DNA of 33,936 nt from Fibrobacterales bacterium. GTDB taxonomy: Bacteria; Fibrobacterota; Fibrobacteria; Fibrobacterales; CADBQJ01. A model generated the notes under the pieces. The model worked only from the letters and a program-made list of their open reading frames with translations. It was not told the origin of the DNA and ran no database searches. Positions 14,680-22,378 of this stretch are shown in pieces; positions within the stretch are counted from its first letter, which is position 1; each line of letters begins with the position of its first letter. Location of the stretch: positions 1-33,936 of the forward strand of contig JAGCEZ010000014.1 of the NCBI GenBank assembly GCA_017650365.1, read 5' to 3'. The translations under genes were made by a program, and so were the position numbers.

Positions 14680-15590
14680 TTGCCGATCCCTCCCGCGAGA
14701 AGGTAGAGGGCCGCCATGCGCACGGCCACGCCGTTGGTCACCTGGTCGAGGATCACGCTCTGTTCGGAGTCGGCGACCTCGGAGTCGAGCTCGATGTTGC
14801 GGTTGACCGGGCCGGGGTGCATCACCATGGCCGAGGGGTTCCAGGCGTCGAGCCGTTCGCGCGTGATGCCGTAGCAGGCGCGGTATTCGCGCTCGCTGGC
14901 GAGGTAGCCGTCGTTCTGGCGCTCGCGCTGCACGCGCAGGGCCATCACCACGTCCGCGCCGCGGACCGCCTGCTCGAGGTTCGGGGCGATCTCCACGCCG
15001 AGGTCCGACATGTCGCCGGGCATGAGCGTGGGCGGGCCGCAGAAGACCACGTCGGCGCCGAGGGTCTTCAGCCCCCAGGCGTTGGAGCGGGCCACGCGGC
15101 TGAACCGGATGTCGCCCACGATGGCGACGCGCAGCCCCTTGATCTCGCCGAAGCGCTGGCGCATGGTGAACATGTCGAGGAGCGCCTGCGTGGGGTGCTC
15201 GTGCGCGCCGTCGCCCGCGTTGAGGACGATGGCGTGGGTGTTCTTCGCGAGGAAGGCGGGGACGCCCGCGCCCGAGTGGCGGACCACCACGAGGTCGATC
15301 TTCATCGACTCGATGTTGTGGACCGTGTCGAGCAGCGTCTCGCCCTTGGAGATGGAGCTGCCCGAGGAGGTGAAGTTGATCAGGTCGGCGCTCAGCCGCT
15401 TCTCCGCGAGCTCGAAGGAGATGCGGGTGCGCGTGCTGTTCTCGAAGAAGAGGTTGACGATGGTCGTGCCCCGGAGCGAGGGGACCTTCTTCACGGGGCG
15501 GTCGAGCAGTTCGCGGAACGACTTCGCCGTGTCGAGGATCGCGTAGATCTCCTCTTCGGGAACGCCTTGCAGGCCGAGCAGGTGCTTCAT
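14676..15590 (-). CDS. pyrB: Aspartate carbamoyltransferase catalytic subunit
   Basis: It joins carbamoyl phosphate and aspartate to form carbamoyl aspartate, the committed pyrimidine step. The 304-residue protein has the carbamoyl-phosphate motif FENSTRTRISFE (49-60), the SKGET loop (81-85), the AGDGAHEHPTQALLDM block (125-140) and HPGPVNRNIEL near the C-terminus. I set the start at ATG 15590 because the open frame extends upstream only as non-homologous, Arg/Pro-rich sequence. This start overlaps the pyrR stop by four bases (ATGA), and the stop overlaps the pyrC' start in the same way. No pyrI regulatory subunit is nearby, which fits assembly with a PyrC'-type partner. Confidence 0.97.
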   Translation of the reverse strand: MKHLLGLQGVPEEEIYAILDTAKSFRELLDRPVKKVPSLRGTTIVNLFFENSTRTRISFELAEKRLSADLINFTSSGSSISKGETLLDTVHNIESMKIDLVVVRHSGAGVPAFLAKNTHAIVLNAGDGAHEHPTQALLDMFTMRQRFGEIKGLRVAIVGDIRFSRVARSNAWGLKTLGADVVFCGPPTLMPGDMSDLGVEIAPNLEQAVRGADVVMALRVQRERQNDGYLASEREYRACYGITRERLDAWNPSAMVMHPGPVNRNIELDSEVADSEQSVILDQVTNGVAVRMAALYLLAGGIGK

Positions 15591-16162
15591 TTCGTCTCCT
15601 CCTCGAAGAGGCGGACCACGTCTTCGCCGTCGGTCTCCTCCAGGCTCACGCGGACTTCGCCGGAGATGCGCCCCTGGAGGGTGAGCCCGGAGAGGTCGGG
15701 CACGATCGGCATCTCGCGCCCGGGGCGCGAGACCAGGACCCAGAACTTGACGAACGCCGGGCGCCCGAGGTCGGAGAGGGCGGTCAGCGCGGCGCGGGCG
15801 CTGCGGCCCGTGTGCATCACGTCGTCCACGAGGATCACCCCCGCGCCGTCGAGGTCCTGGAGGGCGGGAAGGCCGTCCGCGGGCATCTTGATCTCGGAGC
15901 GGACGTGGATGTCGTCGCGGTAGAAGGAGGGGTCGAGGGAGCCGGGCTGCGCGGGGACGCCCATTTCGTTCAGCTTCGCGGCCAGCCGTTCGGCCAGGGG
16001 GATGCCCCGGGTCGCCAGGCCGATCACGCGGAGGGGGCGGTCCGATCCGCATGACGCGAAACGAGCCGCGGCCTCGGCCACGGCTTCGGAAATGGCCCGC
16101 TTCCCCATCAGCTGGACGGCTGCGCCCTGTCCGTCGTTCGGAAGTCGGTCGTTGTTGTTCAT
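15587..16162 (-). CDS. pyrR: PyrR: pyrimidine regulator / uracil phosphoribosyltransferase
   Basis: A 191-residue type I phosphoribosyltransferase with IGLATRGIPLAERLA (47-61), LDPSFYRDD (76-84) and the PRPP-binding motif VILVDDVMHTGRS (109-121), then SRPGREMPIVPDL and a VRVSLEETDGEDVV ending typical of PyrR. In Gram-positives PyrR binds the pyr leader RNA and attenuates transcription, and it can also make UMP from uracil. Here it is the first gene of a three-gene operon, joined to pyrB by ATGA. Only 79 bases separate it from the preceding gene, and part of that is the other gene's terminator, so a classical attenuator leader does not fit. TATCTT lies 8 bases before the ATG. Confidence 0.93.
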   Translation of the reverse strand: MNNNDRLPNDGQGAAVQLMGKRAISEAVAEAAARFASCGSDRPLRVIGLATRGIPLAERLAAKLNEMGVPAQPGSLDPSFYRDDIHVRSEIKMPADGLPALQDLDGAGVILVDDVMHTGRSARAALTALSDLGRPAFVKFWVLVSRPGREMPIVPDLSGLTLQGRISGEVRVSLEETDGEDVVRLFEEETK

Positions 16163-16209
16163 CGTTCCAAAAGATAGTCGCTGTTCGCTCTTTGTCCGGG
16201 TTCCGAAAC

Positions 16210-16236
16210 GGAAAAAGGGAGGCCGGAGCCTCCCTT
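16210..16236 (-). terminator. Intrinsic terminator of the membrane-protein gene upstream of pyrR
   Basis: A 9-bp stem AAGGGAGGC (16215-16223) with GCCTCCCTT (16228-16236) and a CGGA loop is followed on the minus strand by TTTTTCC counting the stem end. It lies just after the stop at 16242 and separates that gene from the pyr operon. Confidence 0.8.
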
Positions 16237-16241
16237 CGCCT

Positions 16242-16841
16242 CTACCATTCGAAGTCCTCGGGGTCGCCCACGCGGATGGTCTTGCTCTGGCACTCCTGGG
16301 CGTTCAGCACGGGCAGTCCGTCGGACTGGCGCGGTTCGCAGCACCAGCGCGGCACGATGGGGGCCGCGTCGCCCGAACGCTTGCCGTCGCGGCGGATGCC
16401 CCATTCGTCGAACGGGCAGCACTTCACGGGCGGGGGCTTGGCGCCGGAGAGCGTGAAATAGACCTGCGGGATGGTGCACTCGGAGAGGACCGAGCGGAGC
16501 GACGGGCGGACCACGCCGTCGGTGAAGTGGAGCAGCGGGACGATGCCCAGGCCGAAGACCGCGACGGCGATGCCCAGAAGCCCCAGCTTGGGCAGATTGA
16601 GCTGTTTCCGCGACAGGGAGGAGATCAGGAAGGTGAAGAGGCAGAAGAGGACGAAGATCGCGCTGGCCGCCGTGACCCCGAGAACCAGCCAGCCGTAGAA
16701 GATGGCCACCTGGTCGTGGTATTTCGTCAGGGCGAACCAGGAGCCCCCCGCGAAAATCGCGAGGAATATCAGATAATGGACGACGGTGGCCAGCCTGGAC
16801 TGGGGCTTCTTCTGCTCGTCCCATTGGTTTCTTCGAGACAT
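16242..16841 (-). CDS. Three-TM membrane protein with cysteine-rich C-terminal domain
   Basis: I start it at ATG 16841 (MSRRNQWDEQKK...), preceded by GGGAG six bases upstream. The upstream open frame crosses the divergent promoter region and looks non-coding. The product is 199 residues. Hydrophobic segments lie at about 17-39, 45-76 and 86-110; the second is long. The last ~85 residues contain six cysteines in the order C, CC, CC, C (SECTIPQVYF, VKCCPFDEW, PRWCCEPRQ, NAQECQS), suggesting disulphides or a metal site outside the cytoplasm. I do not recognise a family. It is divergent from the lipoprotein gene, with 83 bases between starts, so the two may share control. Confidence 0.75.
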   Translation of the reverse strand: MSRRNQWDEQKKPQSRLATVVHYLIFLAIFAGGSWFALTKYHDQVAIFYGWLVLGVTAASAIFVLFCLFTFLISSLSRKQLNLPKLGLLGIAVAVFGLGIVPLLHFTDGVVRPSLRSVLSECTIPQVYFTLSGAKPPPVKCCPFDEWGIRRDGKRSGDAAPIVPRWCCEPRQSDGLPVLNAQECQSKTIRVGDPEDFEW

Positions 16842-16924
16842 TTCGGCTCCCGCTTTGTTAGTTTTTCCTCCGCAAAGGATAGTTTTCCGCTGACGCAACA
16901 CCAAGTCCAAGAGGAGTTTTCCCG

Positions 16925-17707
16925 ATGAAAAAGTCCCTGATCGCCCTCGTCTCCCTCTGCGGCCTCGCACTCGTGGGATGCGCCAAGGGCTCCATCGAAG
17001 GCACCGTCGTCGACATCTTCACCGGCAAGCCCGTCGAAGGCGCCAAGGTCCAGCTGAAGGGCACCACGCTCCAGCCGATCACCGTCGACGCCACCGGCGC
17101 GTTCAGCTTCCCCGAGCTGAAGATCCAGAAGTACGACATCGTCGTCGGCAAGCAGGACTGGTCCAAGTCCAACGGCGAAATCGTCCTCACCAAGGAGAAC
17201 GCCGACCAGAAGACCACGATCTACATCTTCAACCGCAAGAACATCGACGGCGGCCTCTTCCTCCCCTCCGACTCCGGCGCGGTCCGCATCCCCAACAGCT
17301 GGGTCGGCTTCGAAGTGGAATGCGGCAACGGCACGCTCGCCTACGCCCCCACGATGAAGATCAAGCGCGGCAAGGAGACCAAGACCAGCGACATGCCCGC
17401 GCCGATGGTCCAGCCCCTGAACAACACCTACTACCTCTACGACCGCAGCGGCTCCAGCGCGATCCCCGAACTGCGCGTGGCCCCCGTCAAGAAGGTCGCC
17501 GCCTCCGAAGTGCCCGCCTGCGCCGCGAAGAACAAGGATTCCAAGGAATTCTACGTGGCCGACATGAACGCCGCCGCGACCAGCGCCACGACCTACAAGA
17601 GCACCGGCCTCTACGAAGCCTCGCCCTCGCTGGTCCCCGGCCTGCAGGTCCTCTACTTCTACCAGAACGGCAAGCCCCTCAAGGGCTACCTGTTCGACGT
17701 GAAGTAG
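16925..17707 (+). CDS. Lipoprotein with carboxypeptidase-regulatory-like domain
   Basis: A 260-residue protein with a lipoprotein signal (MKKSLIALVSLCGLALVGC, lipidated Cys19). From about residue 22 it has a carboxypeptidase-regulatory-like/Ig-like module: GSIEGTVVDIFTGKPVEGAKV, then a TGAFSFPELK turn and KYDIVVGKQDW. The remaining ~180 residues are strand-rich and unlike any family I recognise. Start choice is supported by AAGAGGAG eight bases upstream and the clean signal. Such modules usually decorate outer-membrane or surface proteins in FCB bacteria. It is followed by its own terminator, so it is probably monocistronic. Confidence 0.88.
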   Translation: MKKSLIALVSLCGLALVGCAKGSIEGTVVDIFTGKPVEGAKVQLKGTTLQPITVDATGAFSFPELKIQKYDIVVGKQDWSKSNGEIVLTKENADQKTTIYIFNRKNIDGGLFLPSDSGAVRIPNSWVGFEVECGNGTLAYAPTMKIKRGKETKTSDMPAPMVQPLNNTYYLYDRSGSSAIPELRVAPVKKVAASEVPACAAKNKDSKEFYVADMNAAATSATTYKSTGLYEASPSLVPGLQVLYFYQNGKPLKGYLFDVK

Positions 17708-17727
17708 TCCGGGAACGTCCTTCCGGA

Positions 17728-17764
17728 AAGGGGCTCCGCCGCGGCGGGGCCCTTCTCTTTTTCC
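17728..17764 (+). terminator. Intrinsic terminator of the lipoprotein gene
   Basis: A GC-rich imperfect stem (AAGGGGCTCCGCC 17728-17740 against GGCGGGGCCCTT 17743-17754, one bulge) is followed by a CTCTTTTTCC tract (17755-17764). It lies 21 bases after the stop at 17707. Confidence 0.75.
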
Positions 17765-17779
17765 TCCGTTTCCGGGAAC

Positions 17780-17797
17780 AATGGCTAATTTTCGCCC
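17780..17797 (+). promoter_or_regulatory. Leaderless-type -10 element before the membrane glycosyltransferase
   Basis: TAATTT (17786-17791) ends six bases before ATG 17798, so transcription would start at or next to the start codon. No Shine-Dalgarno is present. The sequence AATGGCTAATTTTCGCC (17780-17796) recurs exactly at 24285-24301, and a close variant (GCTATTTTTCGTCCC then ATG) precedes gtrA at 22365. No -35 is evident. Confidence 0.5.
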
Positions 17798-20332
17798 ATG
17801 GCACCACTCTCCGCGCTCCGCGAAAAGCTCTCCCCCCTCGCCGGCCTCTGGAAACGCGAACGGGCCCTCGTCCTGGGCCTGGCCTGGACGCTCCTCGTCC
17901 TCGTCGTCGCCGCGGTCGTCTTCAAGAAGACCCCGAACGATGTCGCCAAGCGGTTCGACATCGCGCTCGGGTTCCACTGGCTGATCGCCACGGCCCTCCT
18001 CGCGCTGGCCGGATTCGCCCTCAACGCGAAATCGCTCTGGAACGCGGCCCGGAAGCGCCTCCCGCCGCTCGCCCCCTCCCTGGCCGTGGCGGCGGCGACG
18101 GTCTTCGCGGCCGTCGTCTGCCTGGACTGGATCCCGCTCCAGCACCGCGTCCTCTCGGACGAAAGCTCCTGGGAGGGGATGGCGATCCAGATGCGCTACA
18201 ACGGCAGCGGCGGGGTCTGCAACCAGGGCTGGTTCGAGGACGGGAAGCTGGAATGCTTCGACGAGGTGAACAACTTCAAGGGCAAGGCGATGTCGCTCGC
18301 CGAGCTCGCCGCGTTCGCCTTCGGGGAACCCACGCGCGACTCCGCGCTCCGCGTCAACCTCCCCCTCTTCCTCCTCTCGATTCCCCTGCTCTTCCTCGTC
18401 CTGTGCCACTCCACGGGGCGCCCCTGGCTCGCGGCCAGCGCGTGCGCGGTGCTGGCGACCATGCCGACGATGCTCTTCCAGGCACGGGCGGCGAGCACGG
18501 AGGTCCTCTACGTCTTCCTGCTGCTCCTGGTCGTCTGGTTCGCGCAGCTCCTCGCGACCGAGGGGTACAGGGGGAGGCACCTCCTGCTCCTCCTCCCGCT
18601 TCTGGGGATCTTCGCGCAGACGCGCCAGGAGACCGTCTTCGCCTTCCTCGCCTTCGCCTGGTACTGGCTCCCCTGGTTCCGGCAGAAGAGCTGGCACGCC
18701 CCGGCCTGGGCGCTCGGCGCGATCGCGGCCAGCTTCCCGATCCTCGCGGTCATCTGCGGCTACAAGGGCTACAACTTCCAGGGCGGGAACTACGCGCCGC
18801 ACTCGATCGGCAACCTCGCCGTCAACTTCTGGGACAACGTGCGGATCATGCTGGGGCTCGAGCGCGAGCCGAGCGGCCTGCTGAGCGACCCCTTCTTCAC
18901 CGCGCAGACCGTCGCGACCTACCTCGGGCTGGTCGTGGCGACCGTCCTGGCGATCTTCACGACCCGCTGGCGCCGCCAGATGTGGATGGGGCTGCTCTTC
19001 TTCGTCCAGCCGGTCGTCATCATGGTGAACGTGAGCGGCAACTTCAACATCGACATCAACCAGCGCTACGTGCTGACGATGCTCCCCGCCTTCGCGATCC
19101 TCGCCGCGATCGGGATCCACGAGCTGTTCGAGCGCCCGGTCGGGCTCCTGGCCGGGAAGAGGGCCCCCGTCGCGCTCTTCGCCGCCGTCGCCGTCGTCTG
19201 CGCCGCGCTCGTGCTGGGCCACCGCGCCGACTTCGAGCAGAACTCGATGTACCGCAAGAACAAGCTGCTGACCGAGGAGGCCTACCTCCACGAGATGCTG
19301 AAGGACACCGCGCGCTTCCCCGAAAAGTCGCTCTTCGTCTACGCGCGCCCCTGGCAGATGGTCTGCTCGGGCCGCAGCGCCATCAGCGAGTCGCGGGCCA
19401 TGCGCTGGAGCGCGGACGACTTCCGGCAGTGGAACGAGAAGACCGGCGGGAACATCTTCCTGGTCCGCGGCCAGGACGGCTACGGCAAGGTGGACCGCAA
19501 CTCGCGCGTGGTCGGGTTCAAGACCACGGACGACGTCGGGAAGATCCTCGAGAAGTACGAGACGGAGACCGTGGACCGCGCCGTGGAGAACTTCGGCTAT
19601 CCGCTGGTCACCCAGCGCCTCCTGAAGATCCGCGGGGCGCGCGACTGGACCTCGCGCGTGGCCGTGGCGACGGAATCGCAGTGGCTGAAGGCCGGCGACG
19701 CGCCGAAGTTCCGCCTGCGCCGGGGCGCGGACGACACCCTGCGGATCCAGGCGAGCGAACGGATCTCGGGCGAGGTCTTCCTGGACCGCGCGATGGAGCC
19801 CGGAGACAGCCTGCTCGCGCTGCCCGCGCGGACGGCCCCGGGCCCGGTGCTCTACCGCTTCCGCTTCTCCACCTCCGAGGGCGACTCGCTCGTGGTCGAG
19901 CGCGACGTCTGGTTCGCGGGCGGGAACGCGGCGCTCCTGACCTCCTTCCCGCTCCTCGACCAGAAGGTCGGCTGGGGCTCGCTGCAGATCAACCAGTCGG
20001 TCGAGCGCAACGTCCTCCACGCCTCCGACGCCCCGTTCACCTGGGGCTTCGGGGCCCACGCGGACAGCAAGATCTCTGTCCGGCTCGCGCGCAAGCACGC
20101 GCGGCTCCGCTTCGTCGCGGCGCTGGACGACGAATCGCTCTGCGGCGACGGCGCGGTCTTCGCGGTCTCGGGCGACGGCAGGGCGCTCTGGCGCTCGAAG
20201 CCCCTCTACGCCTACGACTGGCAGGTCGGCGACGTGGACGTGTCGGGCGTGGACGTCCTGACGCTGACCACGGAAAGCCGCGACAACACGATGTGCGACC
20301 ACACCGACTGGCTCCATCCCTGGGTGGAATGA
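17798..20332 (+). CDS. Polytopic membrane glycosyltransferase with C-terminal NPCBM domain
   Basis: An 844-residue protein. The first ~460 residues hold about ten to twelve hydrophobic helices with short loops (for example LVLGLAWTLLVLVVAAVVF, LLLLVVWFAQLLA, MWMGLLFFVQPVVIMVNV) and a conserved-looking DESSWEGMAIQ segment after the second or third helix, as in ArnT/GT39/GT83-type lipid-phosphate-sugar transferases with a catalytic Asp-Glu in the first extracytoplasmic loop. A soluble region follows from about residue 480. The last ~130 residues match an NPCBM carbohydrate-binding module: WGSLQINQSVERNVL, FTWGFGAHADSKISVRL, RFVAALDDES, VFAVSGDGRALWRS and VDVSGVDVLTL, ending DHTDWLHPW. The stop overlaps the next glycosyltransferase start (ATGA). 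Likely a surface-glycan or lipid glycosylation enzyme; substrate unknown. Confidence 0.85.
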   Translation: MAPLSALREKLSPLAGLWKRERALVLGLAWTLLVLVVAAVVFKKTPNDVAKRFDIALGFHWLIATALLALAGFALNAKSLWNAARKRLPPLAPSLAVAAATVFAAVVCLDWIPLQHRVLSDESSWEGMAIQMRYNGSGGVCNQGWFEDGKLECFDEVNNFKGKAMSLAELAAFAFGEPTRDSALRVNLPLFLLSIPLLFLVLCHSTGRPWLAASACAVLATMPTMLFQARAASTEVLYVFLLLLVVWFAQLLATEGYRGRHLLLLLPLLGIFAQTRQETVFAFLAFAWYWLPWFRQKSWHAPAWALGAIAASFPILAVICGYKGYNFQGGNYAPHSIGNLAVNFWDNVRIMLGLEREPSGLLSDPFFTAQTVATYLGLVVATVLAIFTTRWRRQMWMGLLFFVQPVVIMVNVSGNFNIDINQRYVLTMLPAFAILAAIGIHELFERPVGLLAGKRAPVALFAAVAVVCAALVLGHRADFEQNSMYRKNKLLTEEAYLHEMLKDTARFPEKSLFVYARPWQMVCSGRSAISESRAMRWSADDFRQWNEKTGGNIFLVRGQDGYGKVDRNSRVVGFKTTDDVGKILEKYETETVDRAVENFGYPLVTQRLLKIRGARDWTSRVAVATESQWLKAGDAPKFRLRRGADDTLRIQASERISGEVFLDRAMEPGDSLLALPARTAPGPVLYRFRFSTSEGDSLVVERDVWFAGGNAALLTSFPLLDQKVGWGSLQINQSVERNVLHASDAPFTWGFGAHADSKISVRLARKHARLRFVAALDDESLCGDGAVFAVSGDGRALWRSKPLYAYDWQVGDVDVSGVDVLTLTTESRDNTMCDHTDWLHPWVE

Positions 20333-21507
20333 CGGTGGAAGGCGGGAACGAGGCGCGCCCCGGCGGGCGGACGGTCCTGCTCTCGCCCCTGGACTGGGGG
20401 CTCGGGCACGCCTCGCGCTGCGTCCCGCTCGTGCGCGCGCTCCGGAAGCGCGGCTGGCGCGTGGTCTGCTGCTCCGACGGCGCCCCGCTGGCGCTGATGC
20501 GGGCGGAGTTCCCCGACCTCGAGTTCCGGCGCGTCGCCTCGACCCCGATCCGCTACCCCAGGTCGGGGCTGGCGATGGTCCCGGCGATGCTCCTCCAGGT
20601 CCCGAAGATTCTCCGCGCCACGCGCGCCCTGCGCCGCCGGACGGAGGAGCTCTGCGCGGAATGCGGGGCATCGCTGACGATTTCGGACAACCGCCCCGGG
20701 TTCCGCGCGGAGGGCGTGGAATCCGTCTACATGACGCACCAGATGCGCCTGAAGGCCCCGCGCGGCCTGGCGTTCCTGGAAGGGCTCGCGGAACGGCTCC
20801 ACGACTTCGCCGCGCGGGGCTTTTCGCGGATCTGGATTCCCGACCTCCCCGGCGAGGAGAGCCTCGCGGGAAGCCTGGGCGGCCGGGACGAAGCGCGGCG
20901 CGTCCGGATCGGGCTCCTCTCGCGCTTCGCCCCGCGCGCGTGCGCTCCGGAGGCCGTCGAGGCTTCCCGCGGGGAGGACGGGGCGCGAACCGCTCTCCGC
21001 GCCGACCGCCCGGTCCTCGCCCTCCTCTCGGGCCCCGAGCCCCAGCGCACGCTTTTCGAGCGGAAGATCGCGGAACAGCTGCGCGCGCTGGGCGCGCCGG
21101 CGACGATCGTCCGGGGACTCGCGCCCTCCGCGGCGGCGGCTCCCCTCCCGCTCGAGGCGTCGAACGTCCGCTGGATCCCCTTCGCCGCCGCGGAGGAGAT
21201 CTCCGCGCTCCTCGCGGAATGCTCCCTCGTCGTCGCGCGCGCGGGCTACAGCACCCTCATGGACCTCGTCCACACGGGGACCCGCGCGCTGCTCGTCCCC
21301 ACGCCCGGGCAGACGGAACAGGAATACCTCGCCGGACGCCTCCTGGAGTCCGGAGCCGCCCTCTGCGTCCGGCAGGACGAACTCGACCTCGCCGCGCAGA
21401 TTCCCGAAGCGCTCCGCTTTCCCGGCCTCGGCGACGGCGACCGCGCGGCGCGCTCCGCCGAGCTTCTCGACCGGGCGATCCGCGACCTGGAGGAGTCCGA
21501 TGGCTGA
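20329..21507 (+). CDS. GT28/MurG-like GT-B glycosyltransferase
   Basis: The start is ATG 20329, overlapping the previous stop by four bases; upstream sequence in this frame is the shadow of the membrane glycosyltransferase. The 392-residue product begins with VLLSPLDWGLGHASRCVPLV (21-40), the glycine-rich loop of GT-B enzymes. It continues with SDNRPGFRAEGVESVYMTHQ and ends with a C-terminal acceptor/donor domain containing VVARAGYSTLMDLVHTGTRA and LLVPTPGQTEQEYLAGRLL, the GT28 C-terminal pattern. It resembles uncharacterised MurG-like transferases rather than MurG itself, because the context is not a cell-wall cluster. It overlaps the trmO start by eight bases. Confidence 0.85.
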   Translation: MTVEGGNEARPGGRTVLLSPLDWGLGHASRCVPLVRALRKRGWRVVCCSDGAPLALMRAEFPDLEFRRVASTPIRYPRSGLAMVPAMLLQVPKILRATRALRRRTEELCAECGASLTISDNRPGFRAEGVESVYMTHQMRLKAPRGLAFLEGLAERLHDFAARGFSRIWIPDLPGEESLAGSLGGRDEARRVRIGLLSRFAPRACAPEAVEASRGEDGARTALRADRPVLALLSGPEPQRTLFERKIAEQLRALGAPATIVRGLAPSAAAAPLPLEASNVRWIPFAAAEEISALLAECSLVVARAGYSTLMDLVHTGTRALLVPTPGQTEQEYLAGRLLESGAALCVRQDELDLAAQIPEALRFPGLGDGDRAARSAELLDRAIRDLEESDG

Positions 21508-22360
21508 CCTCTCCCCCTCCGGCCTCCCCGTCTGGGAGATCTCCCCGATCGGGTTCTTCCGCACGCGAGCCGTGCGCCCCTACGAGGCGCCGCGCCAGGC
21601 CACGCTCGAGGCGGAGACCGGCGTCGTGGAGCTCCTCCCGAAGAGGATGTTCGAGCAGTCGCTCGTCGGGCTGGAGGGGTTCGAGCGAATCTGGCTGATC
21701 TACCGCTTCCACCGCAGCGACACCCACTGGAAGCCGATGGTGCAGCCCCCGCGCACGCGCCGCGGCGAGAAGCAGGGGCTCTTCGCCACGCGCGCCCCCT
21801 ACCGCCCCAACGCCATCGGCATGAGCTGCGTGGAGCTGGACCGGATCGAGGGGCTCCGGATCTTCGTCCGCGGCAGCGACCTGCTCGACGGCACGCCAAT
21901 CCTCGACGTCAAGCCCTACGTCCCCTACGCCGACGCCTTCCCGGACGCGAAGGCCGGCTGGCTCGACGGCATCGAGGAGTTCGCCTGGAAGATCGGCCTC
22001 TCCCCCGCCGTCGAGGAGAAGATCGCCTTCCTCGACCCGCTGCTCGGGCTCAGCGTCCGCGCCTTCCTGGACAAGCATCTCCAGAGCCAGCCCACCGACC
22101 CGCGCCACAAGCGCGTGCGGCGCACCGGGACGCCCGGCCTCTGGGTCCTCAGCCTGCGCACCTGGCGCATCCTCTTCCGCCTGGAGGAGGAGAACCGCCG
22201 CATCGAGGTGCTCGACCTCTTCTCCGGCTACCTCGCGGAGGACCTGCTCCCCGGGGCGGAGGATCCCTTCTCCGACAAGGAGACGCACCGCGCCTTCGTC
22301 GCCCGGTTCCCCGGAAGCGCGCTCCCGCCCGAACTGGCCTGGCACCGCCACCGGCCGTAG
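21500..22360 (+). CDS. trmO: tRNA (adenine-N6)-methyltransferase TrmO (TsaA/YaeB family)
   Basis: Members methylate N6 of the threonylcarbamoyladenosine at position 37 of some tRNAs, using S-adenosylmethionine. Signatures are ISPIGFFRT (14-22), LVGLEGFERIWLIYRFH (55-71), GLFATRAPYRPNAIGMSCVEL (93-113) and GSDLLDGTPILDVKPYVPYAD (125-145). The length of 286 residues exceeds the 235 of E. coli TrmO. The extra part is a ~75-residue C-terminal segment beyond the usual PTDPRHKR / WRILFRLEEE region. It is sandwiched in a surface-glycan gene string by overlap with the upstream gene, which probably reflects genome compaction rather than shared function. Confidence 0.92.
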   Translation: MADLSPSGLPVWEISPIGFFRTRAVRPYEAPRQATLEAETGVVELLPKRMFEQSLVGLEGFERIWLIYRFHRSDTHWKPMVQPPRTRRGEKQGLFATRAPYRPNAIGMSCVELDRIEGLRIFVRGSDLLDGTPILDVKPYVPYADAFPDAKAGWLDGIEEFAWKIGLSPAVEEKIAFLDPLLGLSVRAFLDKHLQSQPTDPRHKRVRRTGTPGLWVLSLRTWRILFRLEEENRRIEVLDLFSGYLAEDLLPGAEDPFSDKETHRAFVARFPGSALPPELAWHRHRP

Positions 22361-22365
22361 CGAGC

Positions 22366-22378
22366 TATTTTTCGTCCC
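22366..22378 (+). promoter_or_regulatory. Leaderless-type -10 element before gtrA
   Basis: TATTTT (22366-22371) is followed by seven bases and ATG 22379. The wider string GCTATTTTTCGTCCC resembles the element before the membrane glycosyltransferase. It sits in an 18-base gap after trmO, where no ribosome-binding site is visible. This would give gtrA its own start of transcription inside the gene string. Confidence 0.4.

Noticed and set aside
11839-14706. A 955-codon plus-strand frame opposite the PCMD, GT4 and pyrC' genes
   Set aside because: Antisense shadow; the minus strand carries three recognisable families with overlapping junctions.
14676-16052. pyrB with a 154-residue N-terminal extension
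   Set aside because: The extension is the shadow of pyrR; ATG 15590 gives a normal-length enzyme and an ATGA junction.
16769-20671. A 1300-codon minus-strand open frame opposite the lipoprotein and membrane glycosyltransferase
   Set aside because: Antisense shadow rich in Arg, Glu, Gly, Val and Asp with no domain; the opposite strand has a lipobox, membrane helices and an NPCBM domain.
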